DNA of 64,000 nucleotides from Ignavibacteria bacterium (lineage in GTDB: Bacteria > Bacteroidota > Ignavibacteria > Ignavibacteriales > Melioribacteraceae): contig VGVY01000001.1 of assembly GCA_016873835.1 (NCBI GenBank), forward strand, positions 62,001 to 126,000, read 5' to 3'. Of the stretch, positions 28,464-37,788 are shown in pieces. The position numbers and the translations under genes are program-made. Each line of letters starts with the position of its first letter. Within the stretch, counting starts at the first letter, position 1. Below the pieces are notes generated by a model that saw nothing but the letters and a program-made list of their open reading frames with translations, ran no database searches and had not been told where the DNA came from.

Positions 28464-29486
28464 ATGGCTAAACAAAAAAGAATCTTAATTGTAAGACCAG
28501 ATAGAGTTGGTGACGTTGTTCTTTCAACACCTCTTCCAAGAGAAATTAAAAAAGAATTCCCCAATAGTTTTGTCGCTGTATTATTGAAAAAATACACAGC
28601 TGATATATATTTGAATAATCCTTACGTAGATAAAATACTTTTGATTGATGATGAAGATGATAATTCATTGATATCCTTTTTTAGACAAGTAAAAGAAATT
28701 CGAAAATATAAATTCACACACTCTTTAAGTCTTCTTCCTAAAGAAAAAATAAATTACCTATTATTTTTTGCCGGAATACTTAATCGTATAGGAGTTGGGC
28801 ATAAATTTTATCAGTTTATAACCTTTTCAAGATATGTTTCAAGAAATAAATACATTCCGCTTAGACACGAAGCAGATTATTGCATGGACCTTGCCCGAAA
28901 GATTGGAATTAAAACGGATGATATAGCTACAGAAATATTCTTGACTGATGAAGAGAAAAAGCAATTTGCAAATAAAAGAAAAGAATTGTTAGGTGATAAA
29001 AAATTTTTAGTTGGTATCCATGGCACCAGCGGTAATTCATCACCAAACTGGACTCTAACCAGATATAAAGAATTAGCTGAAATGCTTTGTAACAAAGATA
29101 ACCTAAAAGTTTTAATAACAGACAACATAAAGCATGATATTATTGACAATCCGAAAATTATTTTTCCGACTTTGAGTAACAATCTTAGAGAATTAATTTT
29201 CACAATTGCTTGTTTAGATGTTATGATTTCATCTAGCACTGGGCCAATGCATTTGGCTGCAGCATTAAAAGTGAAAACAATTTCCTTATTTTGCCCAATG
29301 ACTGCTTGCTCTCCAAAATTATGGGGTCCGATGGGGAATGAAAAAAGAATAATTCTCCCTGATGAAAATTATTGTAGTAACAAATGTCCTGGAGACCCAA
29401 AGATTTGTAATTTCGAAGGAGAAGGGGGTATTAATGTATCAAGTGTTTACAATATTGTAATTGAAGAGCTCACAAAATTTAAGTGA
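28464..29486 (+). CDS. Family 9 glycosyltransferase (heptosyltransferase-like)
   Basis: 340 residues. ILIVRPDRVGDVVLSTPLPREIK at the N-terminus is the GT9/WaaC-F signature; the C-terminal half has the sugar-nucleotide motif SSTGPMHLAAALKVKTISLF. Such enzymes add heptose to the lipopolysaccharide core from ADP-heptose, on the cytosolic face. A four-cysteine cluster near the end (CSNKCPGDPKIC) is common in GT9 proteins. The next features are the SRP RNA and the uvrC end. Confidence 0.88.
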   Translation: MAKQKRILIVRPDRVGDVVLSTPLPREIKKEFPNSFVAVLLKKYTADIYLNNPYVDKILLIDDEDDNSLISFFRQVKEIRKYKFTHSLSLLPKEKINYLLFFAGILNRIGVGHKFYQFITFSRYVSRNKYIPLRHEADYCMDLARKIGIKTDDIATEIFLTDEEKKQFANKRKELLGDKKFLVGIHGTSGNSSPNWTLTRYKELAEMLCNKDNLKVLITDNIKHDIIDNPKIIFPTLSNNLRELIFTIACLDVMISSSTGPMHLAAALKVKTISLFCPMTACSPKLWGPMGNEKRIILPDENYCSNKCPGDPKICNFEGEGGINVSSVYNIVIEELTKFK

Positions 29487-29512
29487 TTAAATTATTATAT
29501 TTCTTTTAAGAA

Positions 29513-29608
29513 TTGCCAGGCTGCAACCGGCAAGTTAATACCCAACTCCGCTAGGTCCGGAAGGAAGCAACGGCAAGTATGTTACTTGGGTGGTTGTAAG
29601 TCTGGCAT
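29513..29608 (+). ncRNA. ffs: Signal recognition particle RNA, small bacterial type (4.5S)
   Basis: About 96 nt. The SRP RNA hallmark GGTCCGGAAGGAAGCA lies at 29554-29569, in the apical region that binds Ffh. TGCCAG (29514-29519) pairs with CTGGCA (29602-29607) to close the long hairpin. Compact 4.5S form without an Alu domain. Its last base is the first base of the uvrC stop codon on the opposite strand. The exact ends are uncertain by a few bases. Confidence 0.95.
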
Positions 29609-31428
29609 TATTCTTTTTGATTGAAATAATCTACTATTAAATTTGCTTTTACACTTCCAACAATTTCTTCTAATGCTTCGACTGATGCAGTTTTAATTTC
29701 TTCGAGGCTAAATTTTGTTAATAATTTTTCAGCTGCTTTTTTCCCAATTCCTTTAATATTTGTTAACTCAGTTTCAAAAGTTCTTTTACTTCTTCTATTG
29801 CGATGGAAAGTTATCGCAAAACGATGTGCTTCATCTCTAATATGCTGAAGTAATTTTAAACTGTATGAAGTTTTAGGAATATTAAACGGATCGGATTCAT
29901 CTGGGATAAAAACTTCTTCCAACTTTTTTGCTAATCCAATAATTTGATAGTTAGTTATTTGCAGATTTTTTAAAGTTTCAACTGCACTCGATAACTGACC
30001 TTTTCCACCGTCAACCATTATAAGATCTGGTAAATTATGATTATCTTCTAATAATCTTTTATACCTTCTTTCAATCACTTCACGCATACTTGCAAAGTCA
30101 TCTGGTCCTTCAACAGATTTAATAATAAATTTTCGATACATACTTTTCTTTGGTTTACCATCAACAAAAACGACCAAGCTCGCTACTGCATCGCTTCCTT
30201 GGATATTCGAATTATCAAAACATTCGATGACTTTTGGTAATTTTTTTAAACGAAGGTCTCTTTGGAGTGCCATCAATGCATAAGGGGCATTACCTTCTTT
30301 TTTCATTTTTTGTAATTGAATTTCTTTGAGCTGCAGTTGAGCATTTTGATTACACATCAAGAGCAAAGCTTTTGCATCGCTTTGTCTCTTAGGTATAATA
30401 AAACTACATTTCTTTATAGCTTTTGAATTTAACCATTCTAACAGTGCGTTTGAATCTTCCGGTTCTTGATCGAGTAATATTTCTTTTGGCACTTCTACAA
30501 ATTCATCATAATAAAATTTTATGATTGAAGAATAAATATTTGATGGTGTTTCATTACTAGGAGTTGATAAATTTAACTGCTTTTTGCCAACTAATTTGCC
30601 AGACCTAACATTTAATATTGTTGCGGCAATATCTTTTCCTTCAAATGCTGCACTTATTATATCTTTATCTTCAAAATCACTTGTTAGTACTTTTTGTTTT
30701 GAAGTATAAATTTCAAGCTGATTTATTCTATCTCTAATTTCCGCTGCCTTTTCAAATTCTGTATTTGAAGAAGCGTCAAGCATTTCTTTTTTTAGCTCTG
30801 AAATTAAATCATCTGTTTTTCCTTTCAATACTTTTACAACTTGGCTTACCATATTATTGTATTGTTTTTCAGTCACTAGTCCTTCACAAGGACCGTCACA
30901 CTTTTTAATATGATAATCAAGACATACCTTTATTTTTTTCTTATCTATAATTTCTTGAGTAATATCATATTTGCAGCTTCTAATTTTGAATACTTTATTT
31001 ATCAAACGTAGTGAAGCTTTCATATTTTTAACATCAGTAAACGGACCAAAATACTTTGAGCCATCTATAATTACATTTCTTGTTGGGTAGACTTGTGGAT
31101 ATGGTTCGCTGGTTACTCTAATGTATGGGAATGACTTATCATCTTTCAGGTTTACGTTGTATCTTGGTTTTAATTGCTTAATGAGGTTATTCTCTAATAC
31201 TAGAGCTTCTATTTCACTATCTGTAATTATTAATTCTACATCGTCAATTTTTGAAACAAGGATCTCTGTCTTTGGATTATCAATTGATTTTGTAAAATAT
31301 GATCTGACCCGGTTTTTTAGATTTTTAGCTTTACCGATATAAATAACTTTACCGTTGGTACCCTTAAATTGATAGATTCCTGGAAGTGGTGGTAAATTTT
31401 TTATTTTATTTTGAATTTCATCACTCAT
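29608..31428 (-). CDS. uvrC: UvrC, excinuclease ABC subunit C
   Basis: 606 residues. N-terminal GIY-YIG nuclease (PGIYQFKGTNGKVIYIGKAKNLKNRVRSYF), then a UvrB-binding UVR motif around ELKKEMLDASSNTEFEKAAEIRDRI, RNase H-like C-terminal nuclease with CFDNSNIQGSDAVASLVVF and DLIMVDGGKGQL, and a terminal helix-hairpin-helix pair (NIKGIGKKAAEKLL). It makes both incisions in nucleotide excision repair. The stop codon touches the 3' end of the SRP RNA gene on the other strand. Confidence 0.97.
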   Translation of the reverse strand: MSDEIQNKIKNLPPLPGIYQFKGTNGKVIYIGKAKNLKNRVRSYFTKSIDNPKTEILVSKIDDVELIITDSEIEALVLENNLIKQLKPRYNVNLKDDKSFPYIRVTSEPYPQVYPTRNVIIDGSKYFGPFTDVKNMKASLRLINKVFKIRSCKYDITQEIIDKKKIKVCLDYHIKKCDGPCEGLVTEKQYNNMVSQVVKVLKGKTDDLISELKKEMLDASSNTEFEKAAEIRDRINQLEIYTSKQKVLTSDFEDKDIISAAFEGKDIAATILNVRSGKLVGKKQLNLSTPSNETPSNIYSSIIKFYYDEFVEVPKEILLDQEPEDSNALLEWLNSKAIKKCSFIIPKRQSDAKALLLMCNQNAQLQLKEIQLQKMKKEGNAPYALMALQRDLRLKKLPKVIECFDNSNIQGSDAVASLVVFVDGKPKKSMYRKFIIKSVEGPDDFASMREVIERRYKRLLEDNHNLPDLIMVDGGKGQLSSAVETLKNLQITNYQIIGLAKKLEEVFIPDESDPFNIPKTSYSLKLLQHIRDEAHRFAITFHRNRRSKRTFETELTNIKGIGKKAAEKLLTKFSLEEIKTASVEALEEIVGSVKANLIVDYFNQKE

Positions 31429-31464
31429 ATTTAGAAATTGTTGCAGTATTTAACAGATTTAAAA

Positions 31465-31549
31465 TAAAAATAGGCTGACCTTAAATCCAATAATGCAAAC
31501 TGAAATTTTTAATTGAGTTAATTTCAGATTGCAATCGAAAGACAGCCTT
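31465..31549 (-). terminator. Long stem-loop after glgC
   Basis: Outer arms AGGCTG (31472-31477) and CAGCCT (31543-31548) enclose a near-perfect 14-bp inverted repeat (31494-31507 with 31520-31533, one mismatch) with a 12-nt loop. On the minus strand it is followed by ATTTTTATTTT, so it is a plausible terminator for glgC. It occupies most of the 138-bp gap between glgC and uvrC. Confidence 0.6.
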
Positions 31550-31566
31550 TTATATATAATTAAAAA

Positions 31567-32805
31567 TTATTTGAATTTATAATTCTTAGCAATCACAACT
31601 ATGCCGGTATCAGAAACTGTAAACCTTTTTTTATCATCTTTTGGATTAAAACCGATTTCTGTCCCTTCTGGAACAGTTACGTTTTTATCAATTATAGCTC
31701 TACTTACTCTTGCATGCCTACCTATGTTGCAGTTATCAAAAACGATTGAATCGGTTATATAAGTATAGCTATTAACACGAACATTAAAACCAATTATAGA
31801 CCTTTCAACTAATCCACCAGAAATAATTGTTCCATCAGATACAAGGGAATTAAATGCGCGGCCAACTCTTTCTCCTTCATGCGAAACTGTTTTTGCTGGT
31901 GGGAATTGCATCTGCTGAGTTCTTAAAGGCCAGTTTGCATCATATAAATTGAAGTGAGGGCTAACTTGTATTAAATCCATGCTGGCAGCGTAGTAACTAT
32001 CTAATGTGCCAACATCAATCCAATAAGGATCATCTTTTTTATTTTCATCAATAAAATTGTATGCATGAACGTCATAGTTGTTTTTTATCATGTATGGTAT
32101 GATATCTTTACCGAAATCAAGATTGCTGACTTTTTCTTTTTCCGTTTTCGCAAATACTTCTTTTATTGCAGATATATTAAAAACATAAATTCCCATATTC
32201 ACATAAGAATAATTTTCATTTCCCTGAATCACGGGCGGTTTTTCTGGTTTTTCAACGAAAGAATTTATTTTAAGAGATTCATCAGATTGGACAACCCCAA
32301 ATCTAGAAGCTTGTGATTTTGGAACTTGAATGCAAGATATGGATAGCTGAGTTTTCTTTTCAATATGAGCTTGAATCATTTTCAAGTAATCCATTTTGTA
32401 AATATGATCGCCGGAAAGTACAAGCAGCCATTCGTAAGAATCATCATCAAGCAAATTTAAGTTCTGATGAATTGCATTTGCAGTTCCAAGGTACCAATTA
32501 TTACTAGTTTTGAATTGAGGCGGAATAGAATAAATAAATTCTCCAAGTTCAGGATTAAAGATGCTCCAAGCCTCATATAAATGTCGGTTCAGTGAATCAG
32601 ATTTGTATTGAGTCAGTACAAATATTTTCCTGAACCCGGAATTCAGACAATTAGATAAAGTAAAGTCAATTATTCGATATTTACCGCCGAAGGGAACTGA
32701 AGGTTTAGTTCGTAATTTTGTAAGAGGGAACAGTCGTTCTCCTTGACCTCCGGCTAATACCATTGTCAAGGTTTTTCGTAAAATTGTCGATCCAGTATAA
32801 GGCAT
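31567..32805 (-). CDS. glgC: Glucose-1-phosphate adenylyltransferase GlgC
   Basis: 412 residues, nucleotidyltransferase fold with C-terminal left-handed beta-helix. Signatures are VLAGGQGERLFPLTKLRTKPSVPFGGKYRIIDF, LVLSGDHIYKMDY, VEKP and DPYWIDVGTLDSYY. It makes ADP-glucose for glycogen synthesis; usually allosterically regulated. Divergent from the M1 aminopeptidase gene, with overlapping candidate promoters. No other glycogen gene lies in the window. Confidence 0.95.
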   Translation of the reverse strand: MPYTGSTILRKTLTMVLAGGQGERLFPLTKLRTKPSVPFGGKYRIIDFTLSNCLNSGFRKIFVLTQYKSDSLNRHLYEAWSIFNPELGEFIYSIPPQFKTSNNWYLGTANAIHQNLNLLDDDSYEWLLVLSGDHIYKMDYLKMIQAHIEKKTQLSISCIQVPKSQASRFGVVQSDESLKINSFVEKPEKPPVIQGNENYSYVNMGIYVFNISAIKEVFAKTEKEKVSNLDFGKDIIPYMIKNNYDVHAYNFIDENKKDDPYWIDVGTLDSYYAASMDLIQVSPHFNLYDANWPLRTQQMQFPPAKTVSHEGERVGRAFNSLVSDGTIISGGLVERSIIGFNVRVNSYTYITDSIVFDNCNIGRHARVSRAIIDKNVTVPEGTEIGFNPKDDKKRFTVSDTGIVVIAKNYKFK

Positions 32806-32828
32806 AGCGAATTCCTACTATTTAGTGT

Positions 32829-32859
32829 AAAATATATCTATTTAAGAATTGATTGGCAA
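32829..32859 (-). promoter_or_regulatory. Candidate glgC promoter
   Basis: Minus strand: TTG (32859-32857), 20 bp, TATATTTT (32836-32829). The final base deviates from TAnnTTTG. It overlaps the promoter of the divergent aminopeptidase gene by 11 bp. Confidence 0.35.
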
Positions 32860-32880
32860 TTATGGAAATCATTAATTTTG
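32849..32880 (+). promoter_or_regulatory. Bacteroidota-type promoter of the M1 aminopeptidase gene
   Basis: TTG (32849-32851), 21 bp, TAATTTTG (32873-32880): an exact match to the TAnnTTTG form with the same spacer as the promoter at 21799. Transcription would begin near 32887, ten bases ahead of the ATG. Confidence 0.5.
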
Positions 32881-32896
32881 AAATGATCATAGTATA

Positions 32897-34639
32897 ATGC
32901 TTGGCAAATTTTTTATGCAGTTAAAAACTAAAGTATTATTATTCATTGCTACTTTAATTTTAATGGGAATGATATTAACCGTTTTCATTGTTATTCCCCA
33001 GCTTAAGAATTATTCGGTTTTTCTTAAACATGCTAATGAAAATTTTTCCGTTGGGATTAGCTTATCTGAAGTTGATGAAATTTATTTAGATGATTATAAA
33101 CCCAAATATCTGCGATCATTTGATGTTTTGCACTACAATATTCATATTCAACTTTTTCCTGACAAAGAAGAAATTAAAGGCGATGTTGAAATAAAAATTC
33201 TTGTGAATGATAAATCCCAAAAAGAAATTGAATTAAATTTTTATGAAAATTTAAAAATTGACTTGCTAACGTTAAATTCAAAAATTTTACGATTCAAAAG
33301 AGAAGAAAAAAAAATAACTCTTGTTGGAGGAAATATTTTTACTGATACAATCTTGATTAAAGCTGTATATCATGGTAAACCAAAAAGACTAGGCTTCGGT
33401 TCTTTCACATTCGATAAGTCATATGGAAAGCCATTAGTATATACATTAAATGAACCGGTCTTCGCGTCAACATGGTTCCCATGTATTGATGTGCCTGATG
33501 ATAAAGCAATGGCTGATATTTTTATAACAAATGACTCAGCATACTCATCTCTCTCAAACGGTAAATTAATATCAGTAAAAAATGTAGAAAACAAAAAAAC
33601 CTATCATTGGAAAACTTATTATCCAATTTCGACATATTTAATCTCAATCTATTCTGCGATTTATAAATCACATTCGGATAAATATATAACAGCAAAAGGT
33701 GATACAATTGATCTGTACTGCTATGCTACGCCAGAAAATTTTGAGAATGCTATAAAAGATTTTTCAGACCATAAAGAATATCTAAGTGTATTTGAAGAAC
33801 TATTTGGTGAGTATGCTTTCCAAAAAGAAAAATATGCAGTTGCTGAGTTTGGATGGAATTTTGGAGCAATGGAACATCAGACGATTACTGGATTAGGTAC
33901 AAGGTATATTACTGGTAAAAAATTTTTCCAGGATATGATTATTCACGAACTTGCTCATCACTGGTGGGGAAATGCGGTCGGTTTAAAAACCTGGAAAGAT
34001 GTCTGGCTCAATGAAGGCTTTTCAACTTACTCTGAAGCACTCTATTGGGAAAAGAAAAGCGGATTTGATGCATTGAAAACAACTTTACAACCAAAGTTTG
34101 GAGATTTTTCAACTGGCACATTATATAATCCTGAAATTAATTTGTTCATTAAAATGATTTATGATAAAGGAGCTTGGGTTTTACATATGCTTAGAAAAGA
34201 AATTGGAGATGAACTGTTTTTTAAGTTATTGAGGATTTACTATGATACTTTTAAATATAAAAATGCTTCGACTGAGGATTTTAAAAATCTTGCCCAAAAT
34301 ATTTCTAATAAGAATTTAGCCCATTTTTTTGATCAGTGGGTATATAAAGGGGTTGGAATTATTGACCTTGACATTAAATGGACTGTAAATAAAGAAACTG
34401 GCAGTTATTTGAATAAGATTTATTTAAATCAGGTACAAAATGGCTATGATATTTATAAATTTCCGATAGATATTAAATTTGTTTCAGATAGTTCTATTAA
34501 TTCGCTGTTGAAGACTTTTTATGTTAATGATAAAACGGAAACTTTTTCGGTGGTTACAAAATACAAACCAAGAGAAATAATTATTGATCCAGAAAAATGG
34601 CTCTTGGCAAAATGCAAAGTCGCTAAAGGCAGTAACTAA
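32897..34639 (+). CDS. Membrane-anchored M1 family aminopeptidase
   Basis: 580 residues. An N-terminal TM helix (about residues 12-34) and no cleavage site suggest anchoring to the membrane with the enzyme outside the cytosol. The zinc site is H350-E351-x3-H354 in HELAHHWWGN with E373 in NEGFSTYSE. The substrate-binding motif that is usually GXMEN reads GAMEH (residues 323-327), followed by QT. The sequence ends after the catalytic domain, so it lacks the long C-terminal helical domain of PepN. It heads a run into lpxH and the penicillin-binding protein. Confidence 0.9.
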   Translation: MLGKFFMQLKTKVLLFIATLILMGMILTVFIVIPQLKNYSVFLKHANENFSVGISLSEVDEIYLDDYKPKYLRSFDVLHYNIHIQLFPDKEEIKGDVEIKILVNDKSQKEIELNFYENLKIDLLTLNSKILRFKREEKKITLVGGNIFTDTILIKAVYHGKPKRLGFGSFTFDKSYGKPLVYTLNEPVFASTWFPCIDVPDDKAMADIFITNDSAYSSLSNGKLISVKNVENKKTYHWKTYYPISTYLISIYSAIYKSHSDKYITAKGDTIDLYCYATPENFENAIKDFSDHKEYLSVFEELFGEYAFQKEKYAVAEFGWNFGAMEHQTITGLGTRYITGKKFFQDMIIHELAHHWWGNAVGLKTWKDVWLNEGFSTYSEALYWEKKSGFDALKTTLQPKFGDFSTGTLYNPEINLFIKMIYDKGAWVLHMLRKEIGDELFFKLLRIYYDTFKYKNASTEDFKNLAQNISNKNLAHFFDQWVYKGVGIIDLDIKWTVNKETGSYLNKIYLNQVQNGYDIYKFPIDIKFVSDSSINSLLKTFYVNDKTETFSVVTKYKPREIIIDPEKWLLAKCKVAKGSN

Positions 34640-35368
34640 ATGATTGATAACAAAAAATATTTTTTCATATCAGATATTCATCTTGGTTTACAAGATTTAG
34701 AAATTGAAAAATTAAAAGAGAAAAAATTGATTTCATTTCTGAATTACGCAAAAGACAATTGCGATGAACTTTTTATTGTAGGCGACTTATTTGATTATTG
34801 GTTTGAATACAAAAGAGTTATTCAAAAAGGGTTTTATAAATCTTTGTCAGCACTTATTGATTTTGCCGAATCAGGGAAAAAGATTCATTACTTTATTGGC
34901 AATCATGATTTTTTGCATCAGGATTTCTTTTCAAAAGAATTAAAAGCTATAGTTTATCATAAACCAATTGAAATTATCCTTAATGATAAAAAATTTTTTA
35001 TAGGGCATGGAGATGGATTAGTAAAAAATGATATTGGCTATAAAATTCTAAAATCAATATTAAGGAATGAAATTTTACAGAAAATATATTCCGTCATACA
35101 CCCGGATTTGGGGATTAGAATTGCAAGTTCAACCAGCAAAAAGAGTAGAGATTATACTGGTCAAAAAGATTATGGCAAAATTGATGGATTATTGGAAACT
35201 GCAAAAGTAAAAATCGAGAATGGTTATGATTATGTTATTTTTGGACATTCACATGTTAGGAATAATAATAAATATAGGAATGGATTTTATATAAATTTAG
35301 GAAGCTGGCTTGATAAGCCATGCTATGGCAAATTTGAAGACACATTTGAAATAATTGATTGGGAATGA
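34640..35368 (+). CDS. lpxH: UDP-2,3-diacylglucosamine diphosphatase LpxH-like
   Basis: 242-residue calcineurin-like phosphoesterase. Metal motifs: D12-x-H14 in ISDIHLG, VGDLFDYW, IGNHDF, GHGDG and GHSHV. The order and length fit LpxH, which cuts UDP-2,3-diacylglucosamine to lipid X in lipid A synthesis at the inner membrane. It begins directly at the stop of the aminopeptidase gene and ends 1 bp before the pbp1A start. LpxH2-type relatives or UDP-sugar phosphatases are the alternatives. Confidence 0.85.
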   Translation: MIDNKKYFFISDIHLGLQDLEIEKLKEKKLISFLNYAKDNCDELFIVGDLFDYWFEYKRVIQKGFYKSLSALIDFAESGKKIHYFIGNHDFLHQDFFSKELKAIVYHKPIEIILNDKKFFIGHGDGLVKNDIGYKILKSILRNEILQKIYSVIHPDLGIRIASSTSKKSRDYTGQKDYGKIDGLLETAKVKIENGYDYVIFGHSHVRNNNKYRNGFYINLGSWLDKPCYGKFEDTFEIIDWE

Positions 35369-35369
35369 A

Positions 35370-37658
35370 ATGGCTAAAATTCAATCTTCTTCAATACAGA
35401 AAAATAAACCTAAAAGAAAATCAAAAAGAATATATCTAATTGGATTTCTAATTTTATTTATTGCTGTTTTTGTAATATTCATGAAATATATTTTCGAAGG
35501 TCTTCCTTCGTTAGAAGAATTAGAAAATCCTCGCCAACAATTAGCAAGTAATGTTTATAGTATTGATGGTGAAATGATAGGGCAGTTTTTTAAACAAAAT
35601 AGAGTAGAAGTAAGTATTGATAGTATTCCTCACCACGTTATAGAAGCTTTAATAGCTACTGAAGACAAAAAATTTTACTCACATTGGGGAGTTGATGTTG
35701 AAAGATTGGTTAAAGCTATTTTCAAAACTGTCTTCCTCTTTAAAAGGGAGGGTGCAAGTACTATCACTCAACAGTTAGCAAAAAATTTATATGAATTGAA
35801 ATCTAGGAATGAATCAAACTTTGATACTGTTGTTAGAAAAATTCGAGAATGGATTACAGCAATCCAAATTGAAAAAACATACACAAAAAAAGAAATATTA
35901 GAAATGTATTTTAATATTTCTTGGTTCGGCAAAGGTGCATACGGAATTAGCATGGCTTCAAGAGTCTACTTTGATAAAGATGTAAAGCAATTGACAATAT
36001 CTGATGCCGGTGTATTAGTTGCATTACTGAAATCAGCAGTGATTTATAATCCTTTCGATAAGTATGACAATGCTTTTAAACGAAGAAACCTCGTATTGCA
36101 TAACATGGTTCAAGATGATTATCTCAGTCAGGAAGAATATGATAATTTAAAAGTACTTCCGGTTAAATTGTCTATGAAAAGAATTGAGGAAGGAATAAAA
36201 GCTACTATTGCCCCTCATTTTCTAGAATATGTTCGTCAGCAAATGGAAAAACTCTCAGCTAAATATGGATTTGATTTATATCAAGATGGTTTGAATATTT
36301 ATACTTCGCTGGACAGCAGAATGCAAAGAATTGCAAATAATGCCGCAGAAACACACTTGAACAGTTTCCAAAAACAGTTTGACAGAACTTGGAGTTGGAA
36401 TAAATATAAAGGTATATTAAATGAATTAATTGATAGAACGATAAAAAATAGCATTGAATATAAATCTGCATCTTCACAGCAAGAAAAAAAAGAAGTGTAT
36501 AGTCGTTTGTTGAACAACAAAATATTCATTGACTCCTTAAAGAAAGCTGGTGAACAAATTGAAGTAGGATTTATTGCACTTGATGTAAAAACTGGTGAAA
36601 TACGTGCTATGGTTGGCGGAAGAGATCAAAAATTTTTATATGGATTAAATCATACTACTCAAATTAGAAGACAGCCCGGCTCATCTTTCAAACCAATTGT
36701 CTATGCTGTCGCCGTTGATAACGGTTTATATCCAGCTTATCCAATTATGAATCAACCATTTGATTATAATGGGTGGAGTCCTCGCAATTTTGATTTAAAA
36801 ACTGGAGGATTCACAACATTAAGATATGGTTTGACTCATTCGATTAATATTGTTTCTGCTCGATTAATAATTGAAGATTACGCTCCATTGTGGAAGATAG
36901 GCAGATTTGCTGAGAGAATGGGAATCAAAAGTAAACTTGAACTATATCCATCTATTGCTTTAGGAACCTCTCTTGTAACACCTCTTGAAATGACTGCTTC
37001 ATTTGCAACGCTCGCAAACAAAGGAGTATATAATGAACCAATTTCCGTTTTAAGAATTGAAGATAAAAATGGAATGCTGATTGAAGAATTTAGTAATTAT
37101 GCTAGTGAAGCAATTCCAGAAGAAACTGCATACATTGTAACAGATATGATGCGATCAGCGATTGATCAAGGAAGCGGTATTGGTGCACGATATACATATA
37201 ATTTCCAAAGGCCCGCAGCCGGAAAAACTGGGACTACTCAAGATTATTCTGATGCATGGTTTATCGGATTTACTCCTCAAATAGCAGCTGGTGCTTGGGT
37301 TGGTTTTGATGATCACAGAATTTCATTTACCGGAGATTATGGGCAAGGCGCAAGAGCTGCAATGCCAATCTGGGCAATTTTTATGCATGATGTATATGAA
37401 AAATTACAGTTACCAGTTGAAGATTTTCAGTTACCAGCAAGTGGGAATGTTGTTTCAGCAAGATTCTGCAGAGATACAATTTATGAATTAGGTGATCCAA
37501 AATTATTTTCTGGTGATTGTAGAACTGGTGTAATGGAAGATATTATCAATATACGCGATATGCCCTCAACCTATGATGCTTTTCGTGATACAACTATGAG
37601 AATTTTTGATAGGTATTCGGTTAAAGATACATCTCATGAAGCACGTGAGATAAGGTAA
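35370..37658 (+). CDS. Class A penicillin-binding protein (PBP1A-type)
   Basis: 762 residues, bifunctional peptidoglycan synthase. TM helix at about residues 20-45, then a GT51 transglycosylase domain (ATEDKKFYSHWGVD, EGASTITQQLAKNLY, KEILEMYFN) and a transpeptidase domain with SxxK in PGSSFKP, SxN in HSIN and KTG in GKTGTTQ. The ATG at 35370 just after the lpxH stop is preferred over a TTG at 35355 that would overlap it. Followed 17 bp later by tRNA-Leu. Confidence 0.95.
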   Translation: MAKIQSSSIQKNKPKRKSKRIYLIGFLILFIAVFVIFMKYIFEGLPSLEELENPRQQLASNVYSIDGEMIGQFFKQNRVEVSIDSIPHHVIEALIATEDKKFYSHWGVDVERLVKAIFKTVFLFKREGASTITQQLAKNLYELKSRNESNFDTVVRKIREWITAIQIEKTYTKKEILEMYFNISWFGKGAYGISMASRVYFDKDVKQLTISDAGVLVALLKSAVIYNPFDKYDNAFKRRNLVLHNMVQDDYLSQEEYDNLKVLPVKLSMKRIEEGIKATIAPHFLEYVRQQMEKLSAKYGFDLYQDGLNIYTSLDSRMQRIANNAAETHLNSFQKQFDRTWSWNKYKGILNELIDRTIKNSIEYKSASSQQEKKEVYSRLLNNKIFIDSLKKAGEQIEVGFIALDVKTGEIRAMVGGRDQKFLYGLNHTTQIRRQPGSSFKPIVYAVAVDNGLYPAYPIMNQPFDYNGWSPRNFDLKTGGFTTLRYGLTHSINIVSARLIIEDYAPLWKIGRFAERMGIKSKLELYPSIALGTSLVTPLEMTASFATLANKGVYNEPISVLRIEDKNGMLIEEFSNYASEAIPEETAYIVTDMMRSAIDQGSGIGARYTYNFQRPAAGKTGTTQDYSDAWFIGFTPQIAAGAWVGFDDHRISFTGDYGQGARAAMPIWAIFMHDVYEKLQLPVEDFQLPASGNVVSARFCRDTIYELGDPKLFSGDCRTGVMEDIINIRDMPSTYDAFRDTTMRIFDRYSVKDTSHEAREIR

Positions 37659-37675
37659 ATTATATTTTAATATTT

Positions 37676-37759
37676 GCCCGGATGGCGGAATTGGTAGACG
37701 CGTTAGTTTCAGGAGCTAATTGGCGCAAGCCAGTGGGGGTTCGAGTCCCCCTTCGGGCA
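37676..37759 (+). tRNA. tRNA-Leu(CAG)
   Basis: 84 nt. Acceptor GCCCGGA pairs with TTCGGGC; discriminator A. The D arm, a five-base anticodon stem TTAGT/GCTAA with the loop TTCAGGA (anticodon CAG at 37710-37712), a long variable arm and a T arm GGGGGTTCGAGTCCCCC are visible. The long variable arm supports leucine. The 3' CCA is not encoded, so a CCA-adding enzyme must supply it. Confidence 0.97.
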
Positions 37760-37788
37760 CTAAAAAATAATAATGAAGTTTTAGTTGA

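Noticed and set aside
35355-35369. TTG start for the class A PBP
   Set aside because: It overlaps the lpxH stop and adds five residues with no support; ATG at 35370 fits better.
37676-37759. tRNA-Leu as an attachment site for a mobile element
   Set aside because: No integrase, no direct repeat of the 3' end and ordinary housekeeping genes on both sides.
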